From a virus, in IMG/VR virus record IMGVR_UViG_3300037805_000644, positions 1-64,000 of that record: a stretch of DNA of 64,000 bases. The stretch is one strand, 5' to 3'. Position numbers and translations under genes: made by a program. Below are positions 1 to 7,802 of the stretch, in pieces; the stretch's first letter is position 1; every line of letters begins with the position of its first letter. The notes beneath the pieces were generated by a model. The model made no database searches. It was not told the origin of the DNA and saw nothing but the letters and a program-made list of their open reading frames with translations.

Positions 1-693
1 ATCGTAGAAGGGCTCATCGGGTCAGGGAAAACCACCCTCACCCGGGAGTTGGGTGCCGCCCTTGGGCCGAATACCCTGACGCTTTTCGAGCCTGATGAGA
101 AAGACGCCAAAGGAGCCTGCAACCCGTACTTGGCGAGCTACTATAAGGACAGTGCTCGCTGGTCGTTTACCATGCAGGCACACCTCCTGTCGGAACGCTA
201 CCGGATGCACATGCACGCCCAGTGGCACGCCATGCAAGACCACGGTGACGCCATCCTTGATCGCAGCTTCTATGGAGACACGGCTTTCGCCCGCCTCCAA
301 GTCAAGCTGGGTCTGATGTCCCAGATGGAGTTCGACACCTACAGCCGCCTTTACGACGGGATGACCGCCACCGTAAAGCTCCCCACGATCTGTGTGCGGG
401 TCCTTGCATCCCCCGAGGTCTGCAACCGCCGAGTGGCCTCCCGGATGACCAAGGAGACCGGTCGGACGTGTGAGACCGCCATCGACTTGGATTACCTCAA
501 GGGTCTTGACCTGGAGATCGACCACATGGTCAACGTCCTGGATGCTCAGGGGGTCATGGTCATCAACGTGCCTTGGGATCAGGACCGAGCCACACCTGAG
601 TTGCGGGCATCCACGGTGGAGGAGTTGGTGGCTCGTATTGGCGCCTATGCCCCCTCAGACCTGTTCCTGGATCTCCACCGCCGGGCTCTCTGA
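1..693 (+). CDS. deoxynucleoside kinase, 5' end cut by window
   Basis: Phosphorylates deoxynucleosides for phage DNA synthesis. The frame is open from base 1 and no start codon is visible, so the N-terminus lies outside the window. The first visible residues carry a Walker A loop (GLIGSGKTTL, visible residues 4-13), followed about 75 residues later by DRSFYGDTAF. The latter corresponds to the D/ERS motif of the dCK/dGK/TK2 family, where the acidic residue acts on the 5'-OH. About 230 residues are visible, close to a full-length family member, so only a few residues should be missing. It is on the plus strand, ends at a strong terminator and converges on the next gene. With the thymidine kinase downstream it makes two nucleotide-salvage kinases. 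Substrate preference cannot be read from the sequence. Confidence 0.85.
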   Translation: MVEGLIGSGKTTLTRELGAALGPNTLTLFEPDEKDAKGACNPYLASYYKDSARWSFTMQAHLLSERYRMHMHAQWHAMQDHGDAILDRSFYGDTAFARLQVKLGLMSQMEFDTYSRLYDGMTATVKLPTICVRVLASPEVCNRRVASRMTKETGRTCETAIDLDYLKGLDLEIDHMVNVLDAQGVMVINVPWDQDRATPELRASTVEELVARIGAYAPSDLFLDLHRRAL

Positions 694-731
694 CCCCTTT
701 CCGGGTGTTATCTCCCCCAAACCCCCTTAGC

Positions 732-765
732 AAAAACCCGCTGGGCTCAGGCCCAGCGGGTTTTT
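732..765. terminator. bidirectional intrinsic terminator
   Basis: A perfect 10-bp GC-rich stem (CCCGCTGGGC, 737-746, with its complement at 751-760) closes a 4-nt TCAG loop. It is preceded by AAAAA and followed by TTTTT, so it can terminate transcription on both strands. It lies 39 nt after the kinase stop codon, between two converging genes. Confidence 0.95.
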
Positions 766-787
766 GCTTTCTCAGGCCATCTTGGAG

Positions 788-906
788 AAGTTTGGGGGAG
801 TTTGGAGAAGTTTGTCACCCAGCCGGATCATGGCTGGTGTCCCCCCAAAGTTTGGAGTTGCGAAAGTTTAGGGGCTCTAAGTTTGGGTGCTTGGAGAACA
901 AGTTTC
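788..906. repeat. AAGTTTG repeat cluster
   Basis: Seven copies of (A)AGTTTG/C start near 788, 799, 808, 847, 863, 879 and 900. Two are embedded in an exact 13-bp repeat (TTGGAGAAGTTTG) spaced 20 bp apart. The same core recurs at 10547-10648 and 37640-37663. Here it lies between converging genes, so it is not an obvious operator. An origin iteron or a protein-binding array is possible. Confidence 0.55.
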
Positions 907-1001
907 ACCTTGCTCTTCCCTAGGGTGTCGGCGTTGCAACTTTTGCAGAGGCCAAAACGGGGTTGAGGGGGGAGGGCAACCCCACACCCTCCGTGATGTG
1001 A

Positions 1002-1032
1002 GGGGTAAGGGGTTTTCTAGGGGAACTGGGGG
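1002..1032 (+). other. G-quadruplex motif in convergent gap
   Basis: Four G-runs of 4, 4, 4 and 5 bases (1002-1005, 1009-1012, 1020-1023, 1028-1032) with loops of 3, 7 and 4 nt. This satisfies the usual G4 folding rule. It sits one base outside the stop codon of the minus-strand gene. The rest of the 694-1033 gap holds the terminator, the AAGTTTG repeats and GC-rich sequence with no credible gene. Confidence 0.5.
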
Positions 1033-1033
1033 T

Positions 1034-3118
1034 TTACAGAGGCTCGAAGCTAACCTTGAGCCCCTGAGAGGCGGCCAGCTTGACAAGGTCTGCGAGGGTG
1101 GCGCCTGTGGGGGTCGCCTCGGCGGGGGCGAGGGCCTGGACATCCCGGCGAACCTGAGCCACCGTATCCGCCAAGGTGTTCACCCCCAGACGGATGGCCT
1201 GGGTGTCCTTCTGAGCATTGGCATAGGTCGAGACCTTGGGTGCCTCCATGAGGTCTGCCTGACCCCGGAGGAGGGCAGAGAGAGCCGCCTCGATGGCCTT
1301 GAGCCGCTGAACCAGAGGCTCACTGGCCTCGGGGCGAGTCTGAGTACGGCCTTGTGGGGCCTTAGCCGCCGCCTTAATCGATGCCTCGATGCCCCCAAGG
1401 CGGTGCTCCAGAACCGAGGCCAACGCCTCGGGGGACAGCTCAGCAGGATCTAGGGCCTTCATGCTCCGGCTGATATTCCCCAGCCAGGTGCGGATGTTTG
1501 CCTCCGAGGTCCGCACCTGACGTGCGGCCTCAGACACCGAATGGATCACGCTGGACCCGGTGTGGATGCGAGCCATCTCCGTGGTGTGCCCATGAAGGAC
1601 CTTTGCCACCTTGGAGGTCAACGCCTCACCAATGGTGAACAGGGATTTGTTCAGCGTCGCGAACAGGTCCCCCCGAAGGGAGACAAAATCTGCCCCCTGC
1701 TGGGTGGAGACCTGGGTGCCGATGAGGTCTGCCATGGTCTCCGAAAGGTCGATCAGCTTGGTCTCGATGATCTCCCCCAGGGCCTCCTGGAAAGCGGCGT
1801 TGAGGTCGAGGTTCGGCATCTCGTAACCAACCCCAACACCAGCGAAGTGGCCTCCCTCAACACCATCATCTACAGGAATGTCGATGGTCTCCAAGAATGC
1901 ATCGAGCCCGTCGGGGATGGGCTCAGCAGTCCCGCCACCGCCCAGCTCGGCGAGCAGGCGCTCCTCCTCGGGGTCCGGCGCTCGCGGGATCAAGGCGAAT
2001 GGGCCTGTCGAGGTGCTAATCGCCTCGGTCTTCTGGGGCTCCTCCTTGGGAGGCTTGGACCACTCTGCGATGTAAAGGTCCACCGCCTCCTTGGAGGTCC
2101 ACCAACGGCGGGCTGCCTCGTAGCCCAACAAGGTTCCGCATTTCAACGCACCCTTGATGTCGGTGTGAGGCACCCCTTTGGACTCACATTCTGACTTGAA
2201 ATAATCAGCCAGTTGGTTGCTGGGCTGCACCTCCAAGGCCCACTCCCCAAGAACTTTGGCGCGGGCCTGCTTGACGATGTCATGGTGGACATGCCTGCCA
2301 AACACAGCTACCCCCTCTTTCTTGATGAGGGAGGACCCGGGGAAAGCGCCGCCCTCAAGGAAATCCTCCCAGAGCTGGCTTGCCCAGATCCGGGAGGCCG
2401 CATGTCGAGCCGCCACATCCTGACCCCAGGTACCTCGGGCCGCTTCGGCCTCGGCCTCGACGACCCCCCAAAGGGAATCAGGCCACAGGAACCCCTGCAA
2501 TACCGTTGTCGGTCGGGCCAGCTCCTTGACAGCCGTGACCAGAGTGGCACTGAGCTGGGGCTTCGTGTATGCAGGGCGGGCCTCAATGACCGCCCTCGCT
2601 GCCTCCCGGATCGTCTTTTCTGAGATGGTGGGGGTTACCGGAGTGGACCGAGCTTCCTGAAACCACAGCTCCAGGCTCTTGCGAGTAACCTTGGTCTTGG
2701 GCCCCAGGTTCGCACGCAAGATACCGATCACCTCATCACGGCTTGGCTCACGGCCTGCGTGGTGTTGATCTTTGATGTACTGCACAGCCAGAGCTGCCTT
2801 GGTCCCGTAAAGCGGCTGGGCTCCCTGGGTGCTGGCGGGGAGGATGCCCGCAGCCCGCAGGATGGGCTCTGCCTTGGCCCATCTCCGTGATACCCGGATA
2901 AGCTTAGCGCCTACCCGCTCCACAGCCTCCTCTAGGCCCCGTCGGTTCAGGTCTGAGTAACAATCCGACAGGAAAAGGACGGCCTCGGTGCCGGTGGGGA
3001 TGTTGACGGCTTGGGTCAGATCAACGTGAGCCAGAAGCTCATGCCCGGCCGCTAGGACCACAGACATGAATTTCTGGGTCACGAACTTGACTTCCCCGCC
3101 TACCACTGTAATCCGCAT
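1034..3118 (-). CDS. large protein, DUF2325-like N-terminus, coiled-coil C-terminus
   Basis: 694 residues, function unknown. The first ~95 residues begin MRITVVGG and continue IPTGTEAVLFLSDC before an arginine-rich helix. This looks like the small Rossmann-like DUF2325 fold, but the match is by eye. Residues ~470-690 are helical and rich in A, L and E, with many regularly spaced hydrophobic residues, suggesting a long coiled coil. The ATG at 3118 has an ideal GGAGGA ribosome site 5 nt upstream. A GGTAAC/AGTAG promoter-like site lies a further ~25 nt upstream. It is the last gene of the minus-strand block, facing the terminator. A virion or nucleoid-associated role is possible but unsupported. 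Confidence 0.75.
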   Translation of the reverse strand: MRITVVGGEVKFVTQKFMSVVLAAGHELLAHVDLTQAVNIPTGTEAVLFLSDCYSDLNRRGLEEAVERVGAKLIRVSRRWAKAEPILRAAGILPASTQGAQPLYGTKAALAVQYIKDQHHAGREPSRDEVIGILRANLGPKTKVTRKSLELWFQEARSTPVTPTISEKTIREAARAVIEARPAYTKPQLSATLVTAVKELARPTTVLQGFLWPDSLWGVVEAEAEAARGTWGQDVAARHAASRIWASQLWEDFLEGGAFPGSSLIKKEGVAVFGRHVHHDIVKQARAKVLGEWALEVQPSNQLADYFKSECESKGVPHTDIKGALKCGTLLGYEAARRWWTSKEAVDLYIAEWSKPPKEEPQKTEAISTSTGPFALIPRAPDPEEERLLAELGGGGTAEPIPDGLDAFLETIDIPVDDGVEGGHFAGVGVGYEMPNLDLNAAFQEALGEIIETKLIDLSETMADLIGTQVSTQQGADFVSLRGDLFATLNKSLFTIGEALTSKVAKVLHGHTTEMARIHTGSSVIHSVSEAARQVRTSEANIRTWLGNISRSMKALDPAELSPEALASVLEHRLGGIEASIKAAAKAPQGRTQTRPEASEPLVQRLKAIEAALSALLRGQADLMEAPKVSTYANAQKDTQAIRLGVNTLADTVAQVRRDVQALAPAEATPTGATLADLVKLAASQGLKVSFEPL

Positions 3119-3141
3119 GGTTCCTCCGATGTGTGGGGCAT

Positions 3142-3168
3142 CTACTCCTTTATGGGGATCTTGTTACC
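3142..3168 (-). promoter_or_regulatory. GGTAAC-N16-AGTAG promoter-like site
   Basis: On the minus strand GGTAAC (3168-3163) is followed after 16 nt by AGTAG (3146-3142), which is 23 nt before the start codon at 3118. It overlaps the end of the upstream ORF. It matches the recurrent phage motif exactly in both boxes. Confidence 0.6.
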
Positions 3169-3447
3169 GTCCAAATCCCATCCATTGATATCTTCTGGGT
3201 CCTTTTGCATAGCGAGCACCGCAGCGGCGGCTACACGCCAACCATTCTGCACCTCTGGCCCCACAGCACTCCAAGGCGGGATGGGCTTACCGTCCCAGGT
3301 CAGGCCGCCCTTGGCGTTGTTGTACGCCTCGAAAGCAACCTGGCCTGCACCAGGGCCGGCGATCATAGCCCTGAGCCAGACGATCTCCTCGTCTCGGGAA
3401 CGGATATCCTGCATGGTCGGGACATCGATTTGGGAAGTCTCCCTCAT
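3142..3447 (-). CDS. conserved small phage protein, unknown function
   Basis: 101 residues, no signal peptide or membrane segment. The middle reads GLTWDGKPIPPWSAV then EVQNGWRVAA. This short Trp/Pro pattern is common in uncharacterised phage proteins that sit among replication genes. The ATG overlaps the thymidine kinase stop codon by 4 nt (ATGA), implying translational coupling with that gene. The C-terminus overlaps a promoter-like site for the next gene. No enzymatic motif is visible. Confidence 0.7.
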   Translation of the reverse strand: MRETSQIDVPTMQDIRSRDEEIVWLRAMIAGPGAGQVAFEAYNNAKGGLTWDGKPIPPWSAVGPEVQNGWRVAAAAVLAMQKDPEDINGWDLDGNKIPIKE

Positions 3448-5048
3448 GTTTTTCCCCCCTTGTTGTAACAGGCCCGGCAGCGGGCCTCATATTGGTCAGC
3501 CCCAACCTCTACCTGGTTGGTGCCCCCGGATTTCCGGTAACTCCGGGTGGCGTCCTCGCCACAACAAACGCAAACGGCATGGAGTTTGGTGATGTAATCC
3601 GCCCGCACCAGCAGATCGGCCATGGGCCCGAAAGGCTCCCCAAACGAGTCAAGGTCCAGACCCGCAACGATGACTCGTTTGCCCATCTGAGCGAGCACAT
3701 CCACCATCAAAACGAGACCGGGTGCGAAAAACTGGGCCTCGTCGATGGCGATCACGTCGCAGCTCTCATAGCTATGCTCTGAGATTTGGGTGACGTTCTG
3801 GACGGGGATGCAGGGGACTTGGGCGTTGACGTGGCTCACCACGGCGTGAGTGGCATAGCGGTCATCAACGGCAGGTTTGAAGACCTTGACGGCCTGCTTG
3901 GCGAACTGGGCTCGACGGACACGGCGGATCAGCTCTTCACTCTTGCCGGAGTTATGGGTGACCGTGAAATCCCCAAGCAAATAGCGACCCCCCTCAACCG
4001 TGATCCCAAAATAGGGCTCAGGGTCAGACAAAACACCCACATCGAAAGTGGTGACCGTTGGGCGGTGCTTTACTTTTCTTTCCAACTGTTTCCGGGGGAG
4101 GCGAGTCGGAACCTTGGAGACATCCCCCCCGACGTACACCCTATAGTAAGGGCGAACAGGCCCTGTCTGAGCTTTCTTATGGCTGATCCGTACTGTGGCA
4201 GCAAGACCGACACTGCGAGCCAGAAAAGCCACACCCCTTGCCAGATGTGGAGACTTGTTGATGAAATCAAACCCTGCGCCCTGAGTTGCGGACCCATCCG
4301 TGTCCAAGAGACCCGCCAGAAGTTCCAAACGGTCTGCTTGGGTGGCAGACAAGTACCGCTGGGGTATGAATTTGTCGGCCCCAGTCAACCCGTAAAGACC
4401 AAGGGCACGGAAACGATTTGCAATAGGGTTGGGCACTCCTCGACGCCCCACCAACCGAACAGTTCGGGCTTTACCTCGGGGAGCATCCTCGGCCACTCGA
4501 AGCCCATATTTCTGGGCTTGCCTCTCCGCCTCAGCAATGATTTCGGGGTCCATGCTGACCAACCCGATGCGAGAGTCGAAAGAGCCGTCCCCCAACATAG
4601 CGCCCAAAAAATAGGGGTCCAGGTCATCGTCCCCGACTCCCAGGGAGTCAAATGCTGGGACTCCGACGCGAAACAACTTGAAAATGCTTTTGCGCCGATC
4701 TGACCAAGTCAGCCAGTCCCGCACCGAAACATCGAGGACCCGGCCACCCCGCTCACAAGGTTTACCGTAAGGGCGGCTAGGGGTGTCCATGAGAGTCAAT
4801 TCGTGATCAAGGGTGACGACAAAAGGGTCTCCGCCTCGGGCGGGTCGGATCTCGGCCATTGCCCCGGATCCCCTGTGGATTGCAGTCACCAAAACAGGTA
4901 GGCCCTGATCTGAAACCACCCGATCTCCGGTTCTGATTTCCTCAATGGGTTTAAGGGTGCCGTCGGCCATCAAAATCAACTGCCCTTTACGATGGCAGAA
5001 CATGCAACCGCAGATAACCTCAACCTGACCTTGGGGGTTGTGGGACAT
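3444..5048 (-). CDS. tdk: thymidine kinase interrupted by an intein
   Basis: Phosphorylates thymidine to dTMP. Residues 1-17 and 367-534 join to give a ~185-residue type II (TK1-like) kinase. The extein P-loop reads GCMF + SGKSEELIRR, where most TK1 enzymes have GPMFSGKS. The C-extein carries DVIAIDEAQFF (Walker B and catalytic Glu) and paired cysteines CVCC and CRAC for the structural zinc. Residues 18-366 are an intein, so the enzyme should be inactive until splicing because the nucleotide-binding loop is split. Translation starts at ATG 5048. No strong promoter motif is seen directly upstream, so it may be co-transcribed with genes to its right. A direct 4-nt overlap couples it to the next small gene. 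Confidence 0.95.
   Translation of the reverse strand: MSHNPQGQVEVICGCMFCHRKGQLILMADGTLKPIEEIRTGDRVVSDQGLPVLVTAIHRGSGAMAEIRPARGGDPFVVTLDHELTLMDTPSRPYGKPCERGGRVLDVSVRDWLTWSDRRKSIFKLFRVGVPAFDSLGVGDDDLDPYFLGAMLGDGSFDSRIGLVSMDPEIIAEAERQAQKYGLRVAEDAPRGKARTVRLVGRRGVPNPIANRFRALGLYGLTGADKFIPQRYLSATQADRLELLAGLLDTDGSATQGAGFDFINKSPHLARGVAFLARSVGLAATVRISHKKAQTGPVRPYYRVYVGGDVSKVPTRLPRKQLERKVKHRPTVTTFDVGVLSDPEPYFGITVEGGRYLLGDFTVTHNSGKSEELIRRVRRAQFAKQAVKVFKPAVDDRYATHAVVSHVNAQVPCIPVQNVTQISEHSYESCDVIAIDEAQFFAPGLVLMVDVLAQMGKRVIVAGLDLDSFGEPFGPMADLLVRADYITKLHAVCVCCGEDATRSYRKSGGTNQVEVGADQYEARCRACYNKGGKT
3951..4997 (-). mobile_element. LAGLIDADG intein in the thymidine kinase P-loop
   Basis: 349 residues. It begins with Cys18 of the host ORF (CHRKGQLILMADG) and ends VTHN before Ser, matching standard splice chemistry: Cys1, terminal His-Asn, Ser +1. 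The block B motif TLDH lies at host residues 79-82. Two LAGLIDADG helices, LGAMLGDGS (~148-156) and LAGLLDTDGS (~244-253), make it a full homing intein. Insertion lies exactly between F and S of the phosphate-binding loop, a highly conserved target. All key splice residues are present, so splicing is expected. Confidence 0.95.
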
Positions 5049-5103
5049 CGAGGGTTCTCCTGGTTTGGGGTACCAAGGACCTTACCCTCAACGTGGGGCA
5101 CTT

Positions 5104-5411
5104 TCAGTCCCCCACGGCATCCATGTAGCAGGGAATCCCACGTTCCTTCAAAGCCTTGGCCAGGGTCTCCCCCTGAGCCAGCTCCCGTGCCGTTGTCGTA
5201 ACCGTAATAGAGACAGGGGCAGCCGATCCCATGGGCATTGGAGAGGTAACGCAAACCCAACGCCTTCGCCGCTCGGCGAAGGTCACTGCCAGCCTGCCGG
5301 CTGACGGGGACGACGTAAACCCGGCCACAGCCGCTGGATCGCTGGGGGGGGCGCGGCTTTGGCAAGGGCCAAAGCCTCGGAAAGGATGTCCTGGGCATCA
5401 GAAAGCTTCAT
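5104..5411 (-). pseudogene. small protein gene with two apparent frameshifts
   Basis: Three frames must be joined to get a plausible protein. The ATG at 5411, with GGAGGAG upstream, starts MKLSDAQDILSEALALAKAA. After a run of eight C (5343-5350, minus strand) the frame changes to GRVYVVPVSRQAGSDLRRAA and then YLSNAHGIGCPCLYYGYDNG. Near a GGG at 5184-5186 it changes again to ETLAKALKERGIPCYMDAVG and stops at 5104. Both changes are one extra base, and both fall at homopolymers. Sequencing error is the simplest explanation; decay or programmed shifting are alternatives. A strong promoter-like site precedes it, arguing for a real gene. Function unknown. Confidence 0.6.
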
Positions 5412-5434
5412 TTTCTCTCCTCCGTTCACCTCAC

Positions 5435-5460
5435 CTACTACCGAGGAGCCCAGAGTTACC
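5435..5460 (-). promoter_or_regulatory. GGTAAC-N15-AGTAG promoter-like site
   Basis: GGTAAC (5460-5455), 15-nt spacer, AGTAG (5439-5435), followed by GTGAGGTGAAC. It lies 24 nt upstream of the ATG at 5411. The extended downstream box is shared with sites at 10651, 36629, 39996, 40959 and 46238. Confidence 0.75.
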
Positions 5461-5476
5461 AGGGAAAAAGGTCCTT

Positions 5477-6178
5477 TCAGTCCCCTTTCCCGTCTTCCAC
5501 CCCCCTTCGATAAGACTTACGGACGTTGACACCGAGGGCTTTCCCTAGTTCAACTAGCCAGGGGGAGAGGGAGTCCCCGACGTACCCCGCATCGTAAGCC
5601 ATCATATCCAGGGCGACCTCTGCTGTCGTGGCCGAGTTCCCCTCTTGCTCCGACAAATGTTGGAGTCGACCCACAAGAGTTTGGGTACGCTCATCCTTGT
5701 AGTTGAGGTACCAGTGGCGGTGGTACGCAGCGACACGGTGCGGACACGACCCCCGAGACCGGACTGCCGATGCAACACGGGTAGCAGCCTCGACACCCCG
5801 GGGGTCATAGACCAGGGGGACCAGGGCCTTGCGCTGCTTGCGGACGGCTTCGGAGATGTCTCGGATGGCGTCACTGTCCTGGGCGTCTGTGACCAACACC
5901 ATGCACCTACGTGCCATCTCGGCCAGCTCATCGGGGATGGTGTAATACAGGCGGCTCACGTCAAGAGACTTGGCCTCCTCAGCGAAACCTTCGATGAGGA
6001 GGAGGTGCTTGCGGATGCAGTCGTCACAGTAATGGTGCTGGAGGTGGTCCTCCAGCAACAAGAGCTGCTTGGCGATCTCCCGGAGGTTGAACGCAGGGTG
6101 CATGAGCGTCATCCGCTCTCGGCTGGCCTGCTTGGTGCGGGCTGCCTGCCTTCGCCTGGTCTGGTGGGTTTGTAGCAC
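5477..6178 (-). CDS. conserved phage protein with CxxC, unknown function
   Basis: 233 residues. The N-terminal third reads HPAFNLREIAKQLLLLEDHL then CDDCIRKHLLLIEGFAEEA, a helical segment with a CxxC pair that I associate with uncharacterised proteins of large phages. The C-terminal half is mixed alpha/beta with several Arg/His residues. The ORF is open to GTG 6202, but GTG 6178 has GGAGGA six nt upstream, whereas the 6202 start has no ribosome site, so 6178 was chosen. It is transcribed leftward toward the frameshifted gene. No catalytic motif recognised. Confidence 0.7.
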   Translation of the reverse strand: MLQTHQTRRRQAARTKQASRERMTLMHPAFNLREIAKQLLLLEDHLQHHYCDDCIRKHLLLIEGFAEEAKSLDVSRLYYTIPDELAEMARRCMVLVTDAQDSDAIRDISEAVRKQRKALVPLVYDPRGVEAATRVASAVRSRGSCPHRVAAYHRHWYLNYKDERTQTLVGRLQHLSEQEGNSATTAEVALDMMAYDAGYVGDSLSPWLVELGKALGVNVRKSYRRGVEDGKGD

Positions 6179-6223
6179 GACGGGTCCTCCGGTTGGTATC
6201 ACCCTGGCCGGGTGATAGAAGAA

Positions 6224-6856
6224 TCACCGCTTGGGTGTGGGCAGGACCTTGGCCAGGGCGGCCTCATCCTCCTTGCGGATGTTGTCGTTGCCCTGCTCCA
6301 TCATGGCGAGGAGCCTTTTCTTGGTGGTGTCCAGGGACATGTTGCCCTGTGCCGTCATCTCTCCAGTATCCCGGTCCTGGCGACGGCTGGTGAGGCCCTT
6401 GGCACCAGGCTTGATGATCCTGACCAGCTCGGGGCTCATCGAATGCAGGGCGATATCCCACTGCCAATCTACAAAGGTACTCCCGTCAATCAGGATCGGC
6501 GGGGAGATGGCCTTCGTCTCCCGGAAAATGGTCATGCCTGCCCGAGTACGCAACTCCAGATCGAGGTAATGGAGATGCCGGATGATGGGAGACCCCAGGA
6601 AATCAAGGCGGAACCGGATACCGATCCGGTGGTCCCCCGCGATGATGTTCGGCTCGTTGAGTACGCCCCATTCGTGAGCAACAACCTCCAGGTCATCCGT
6701 CTCGATGAGACGCTGGATGACCTCCTGCTCGTCCTCCGACATGGGGACATACATCCCGTTGGGGTTCAAACCCCCGAAAGGGTTCAAGCCGTCAGGCCGT
6801 GCATTCGGGTTGTAGGCCCCGACCTGGGGGGTCCAGAGATTCTTTTTGACACTCAT
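6224..6856 (-). CDS. conserved phage protein, unknown function
   Basis: 210 residues starting MSVKKNLWTPQVGAYNPN. The middle is beta-rich (IGIRFRLDFLGS, LDLELRTRAGMTIF) and the end is a charged helix. There are no cysteines and no membrane segment. ATG 6856 overlaps the stop of the cold-shock gene by 4 nt (ATGA); this was preferred over the upstream in-frame ATG at 6877. Coupling to a nucleic-acid-binding protein gene is the only functional hint. Confidence 0.75.
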   Translation of the reverse strand: MSVKKNLWTPQVGAYNPNARPDGLNPFGGLNPNGMYVPMSEDEQEVIQRLIETDDLEVVAHEWGVLNEPNIIAGDHRIGIRFRLDFLGSPIIRHLHYLDLELRTRAGMTIFRETKAISPPILIDGSTFVDWQWDIALHSMSPELVRIIKPGAKGLTSRRQDRDTGEMTAQGNMSLDTTKKRLLAMMEQGNDNIRKEDEAALAKVLPTPKR

Positions 6857-7341
6857 CCGCACACCTTTACATGGCAAGCTCTGGGACGCCCTTGGCGGGT
6901 CCCGGCGAAGAACACGATGGTCTGACCCACGGTGGGGATTCGCCCTTCCAGGATTTCGGACTTGTGCAGGTGGTAGCTCAAGTCGTCGTCACCCTGAACG
7001 AACCCATATCCACGGTGGGCGTCGAACGTGTCCACCTTACCCTCAACGACTTTAATCATCCCGATGCGGGTCACCCTCTCCGCCCGAGGGGCCTTGTCTT
7101 TCCCCGCAGAGAGATCAACCTCGACCTCAACCAGCTCACCCAGGATGGGCGGCGGTGGGGCCTTGAGCCAAGAACAGCCGTCCGAGGAACAGAACAAGCA
7201 CCGCTTCTCAACGGGCTGGTGGCCAGGTCGGAAAGACCCCAGGTGGAAAAACACCTCCTGCTTGCTTTCGGGGTCTATGCAGAACCCAAACAGCTTGGAG
7301 GGGATGTATTTATGCACCCGCATTTTAACGGTGCTGATCAC
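6853..7341 (-). CDS. double cold-shock-domain protein
   Basis: 162 residues with two cold-shock-like OB-fold segments. The first (residues ~5-40) includes KLFGFCIDPESKQEVFFHLG, matching the K-x-FGF and VFFH ribonucleoprotein motifs. The second (~100-160) reads GKVDTFDAHRGYGFVQGDDD followed by LSYHLHKSEI. A Cys pair (CLFCSSDGC) lies between them. Tandem CSDs normally bind single-stranded RNA or DNA, so a role as RNA chaperone or translational regulator is likely. Translation starts at GTG 7341 with GAGGAG four nt upstream. The second domain has Tyr in place of one aromatic position, so RNP-2 is slightly degenerate. Confidence 0.8.
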   Translation of the reverse strand: MISTVKMRVHKYIPSKLFGFCIDPESKQEVFFHLGSFRPGHQPVEKRCLFCSSDGCSWLKAPPPPILGELVEVEVDLSAGKDKAPRAERVTRIGMIKVVEGKVDTFDAHRGYGFVQGDDDLSYHLHKSEILEGRIPTVGQTIVFFAGTRQGRPRACHVKVCG

Positions 7342-7349
7342 AGTGCTCC

Positions 7350-7790
7350 TCAGCTTCCTGCACGGGCGGCGATAATGGCGGCGATGACGTTTGGCTTGTT
7401 GCCCAGCTTGTCGGGGCGCTCAATGCCTGCGTCCATCGCCATCTCGTTCAGATCCCGACGAGACATGCCCATCTCAGGTTCGATGGCCTTGGGTTTCTTG
7501 GGCTTGGGCTTGGGCTTCTTCGGCTTCGCGGGCTCAGGCTCGGGCTCAACCTCGGGCTCAACCACGACAGGCTCAACCTCGGGCTCGGGCTCAACCTCGG
7601 GCTCAACCACGGGCTCAACCACGATGGGCTCAACCTCGGGCTCAATGGCGGCAAGGGCCTCCATTACGTTGGCGGGCTCAGGGGCGGGCAGGGGCGCCGG
7701 CGGTGAGGGCACCCGAGCTGTGCGCTTGGTCTGGTGATCCCTCTTGATCTTCCGCATACGGGCGAAAGGGGGCGGATACTGATTGGCCAT
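7350..7790 (-). CDS. Pro/Glu-repeat protein with C-terminal Rho-N/SAP-like motif
   Basis: 146 residues. Residues ~45-90 are a low-complexity EPEVEP/VVEPEVEP tract followed by a PKKPKPKPKKPK basic stretch. The C-terminus, MSRRDLNEMAMDAGIERPDK then NKPNVIAAIIAARAG, resembles a LEM/SAP/Rho-N helix-extended-helix. The repeat should be an extended, highly charged linker, so the protein may tether a DNA-binding mini-domain. Two other proteins here (9833-10531 and 43744-44559) carry the same kind of PEP/EPE tract. Translation starts at ATG 7790 with GGAG upstream. Confidence 0.65.
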   Translation of the reverse strand: MANQYPPPFARMRKIKRDHQTKRTARVPSPPAPLPAPEPANVMEALAAIEPEVEPIVVEPVVEPEVEPEPEVEPVVVEPEVEPEPEPAKPKKPKPKPKKPKAIEPEMGMSRRDLNEMAMDAGIERPDKLGNKPNVIAAIIAARAGS

Positions 7791-7802
7791 GGTTTTCTCC
7801 GG

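Noticed and set aside
7540-7650. GGGCTC-rich repeat as a regulatory array
   Set aside because: It lies entirely in frame and encodes the EPE tract of the gene at 7350.
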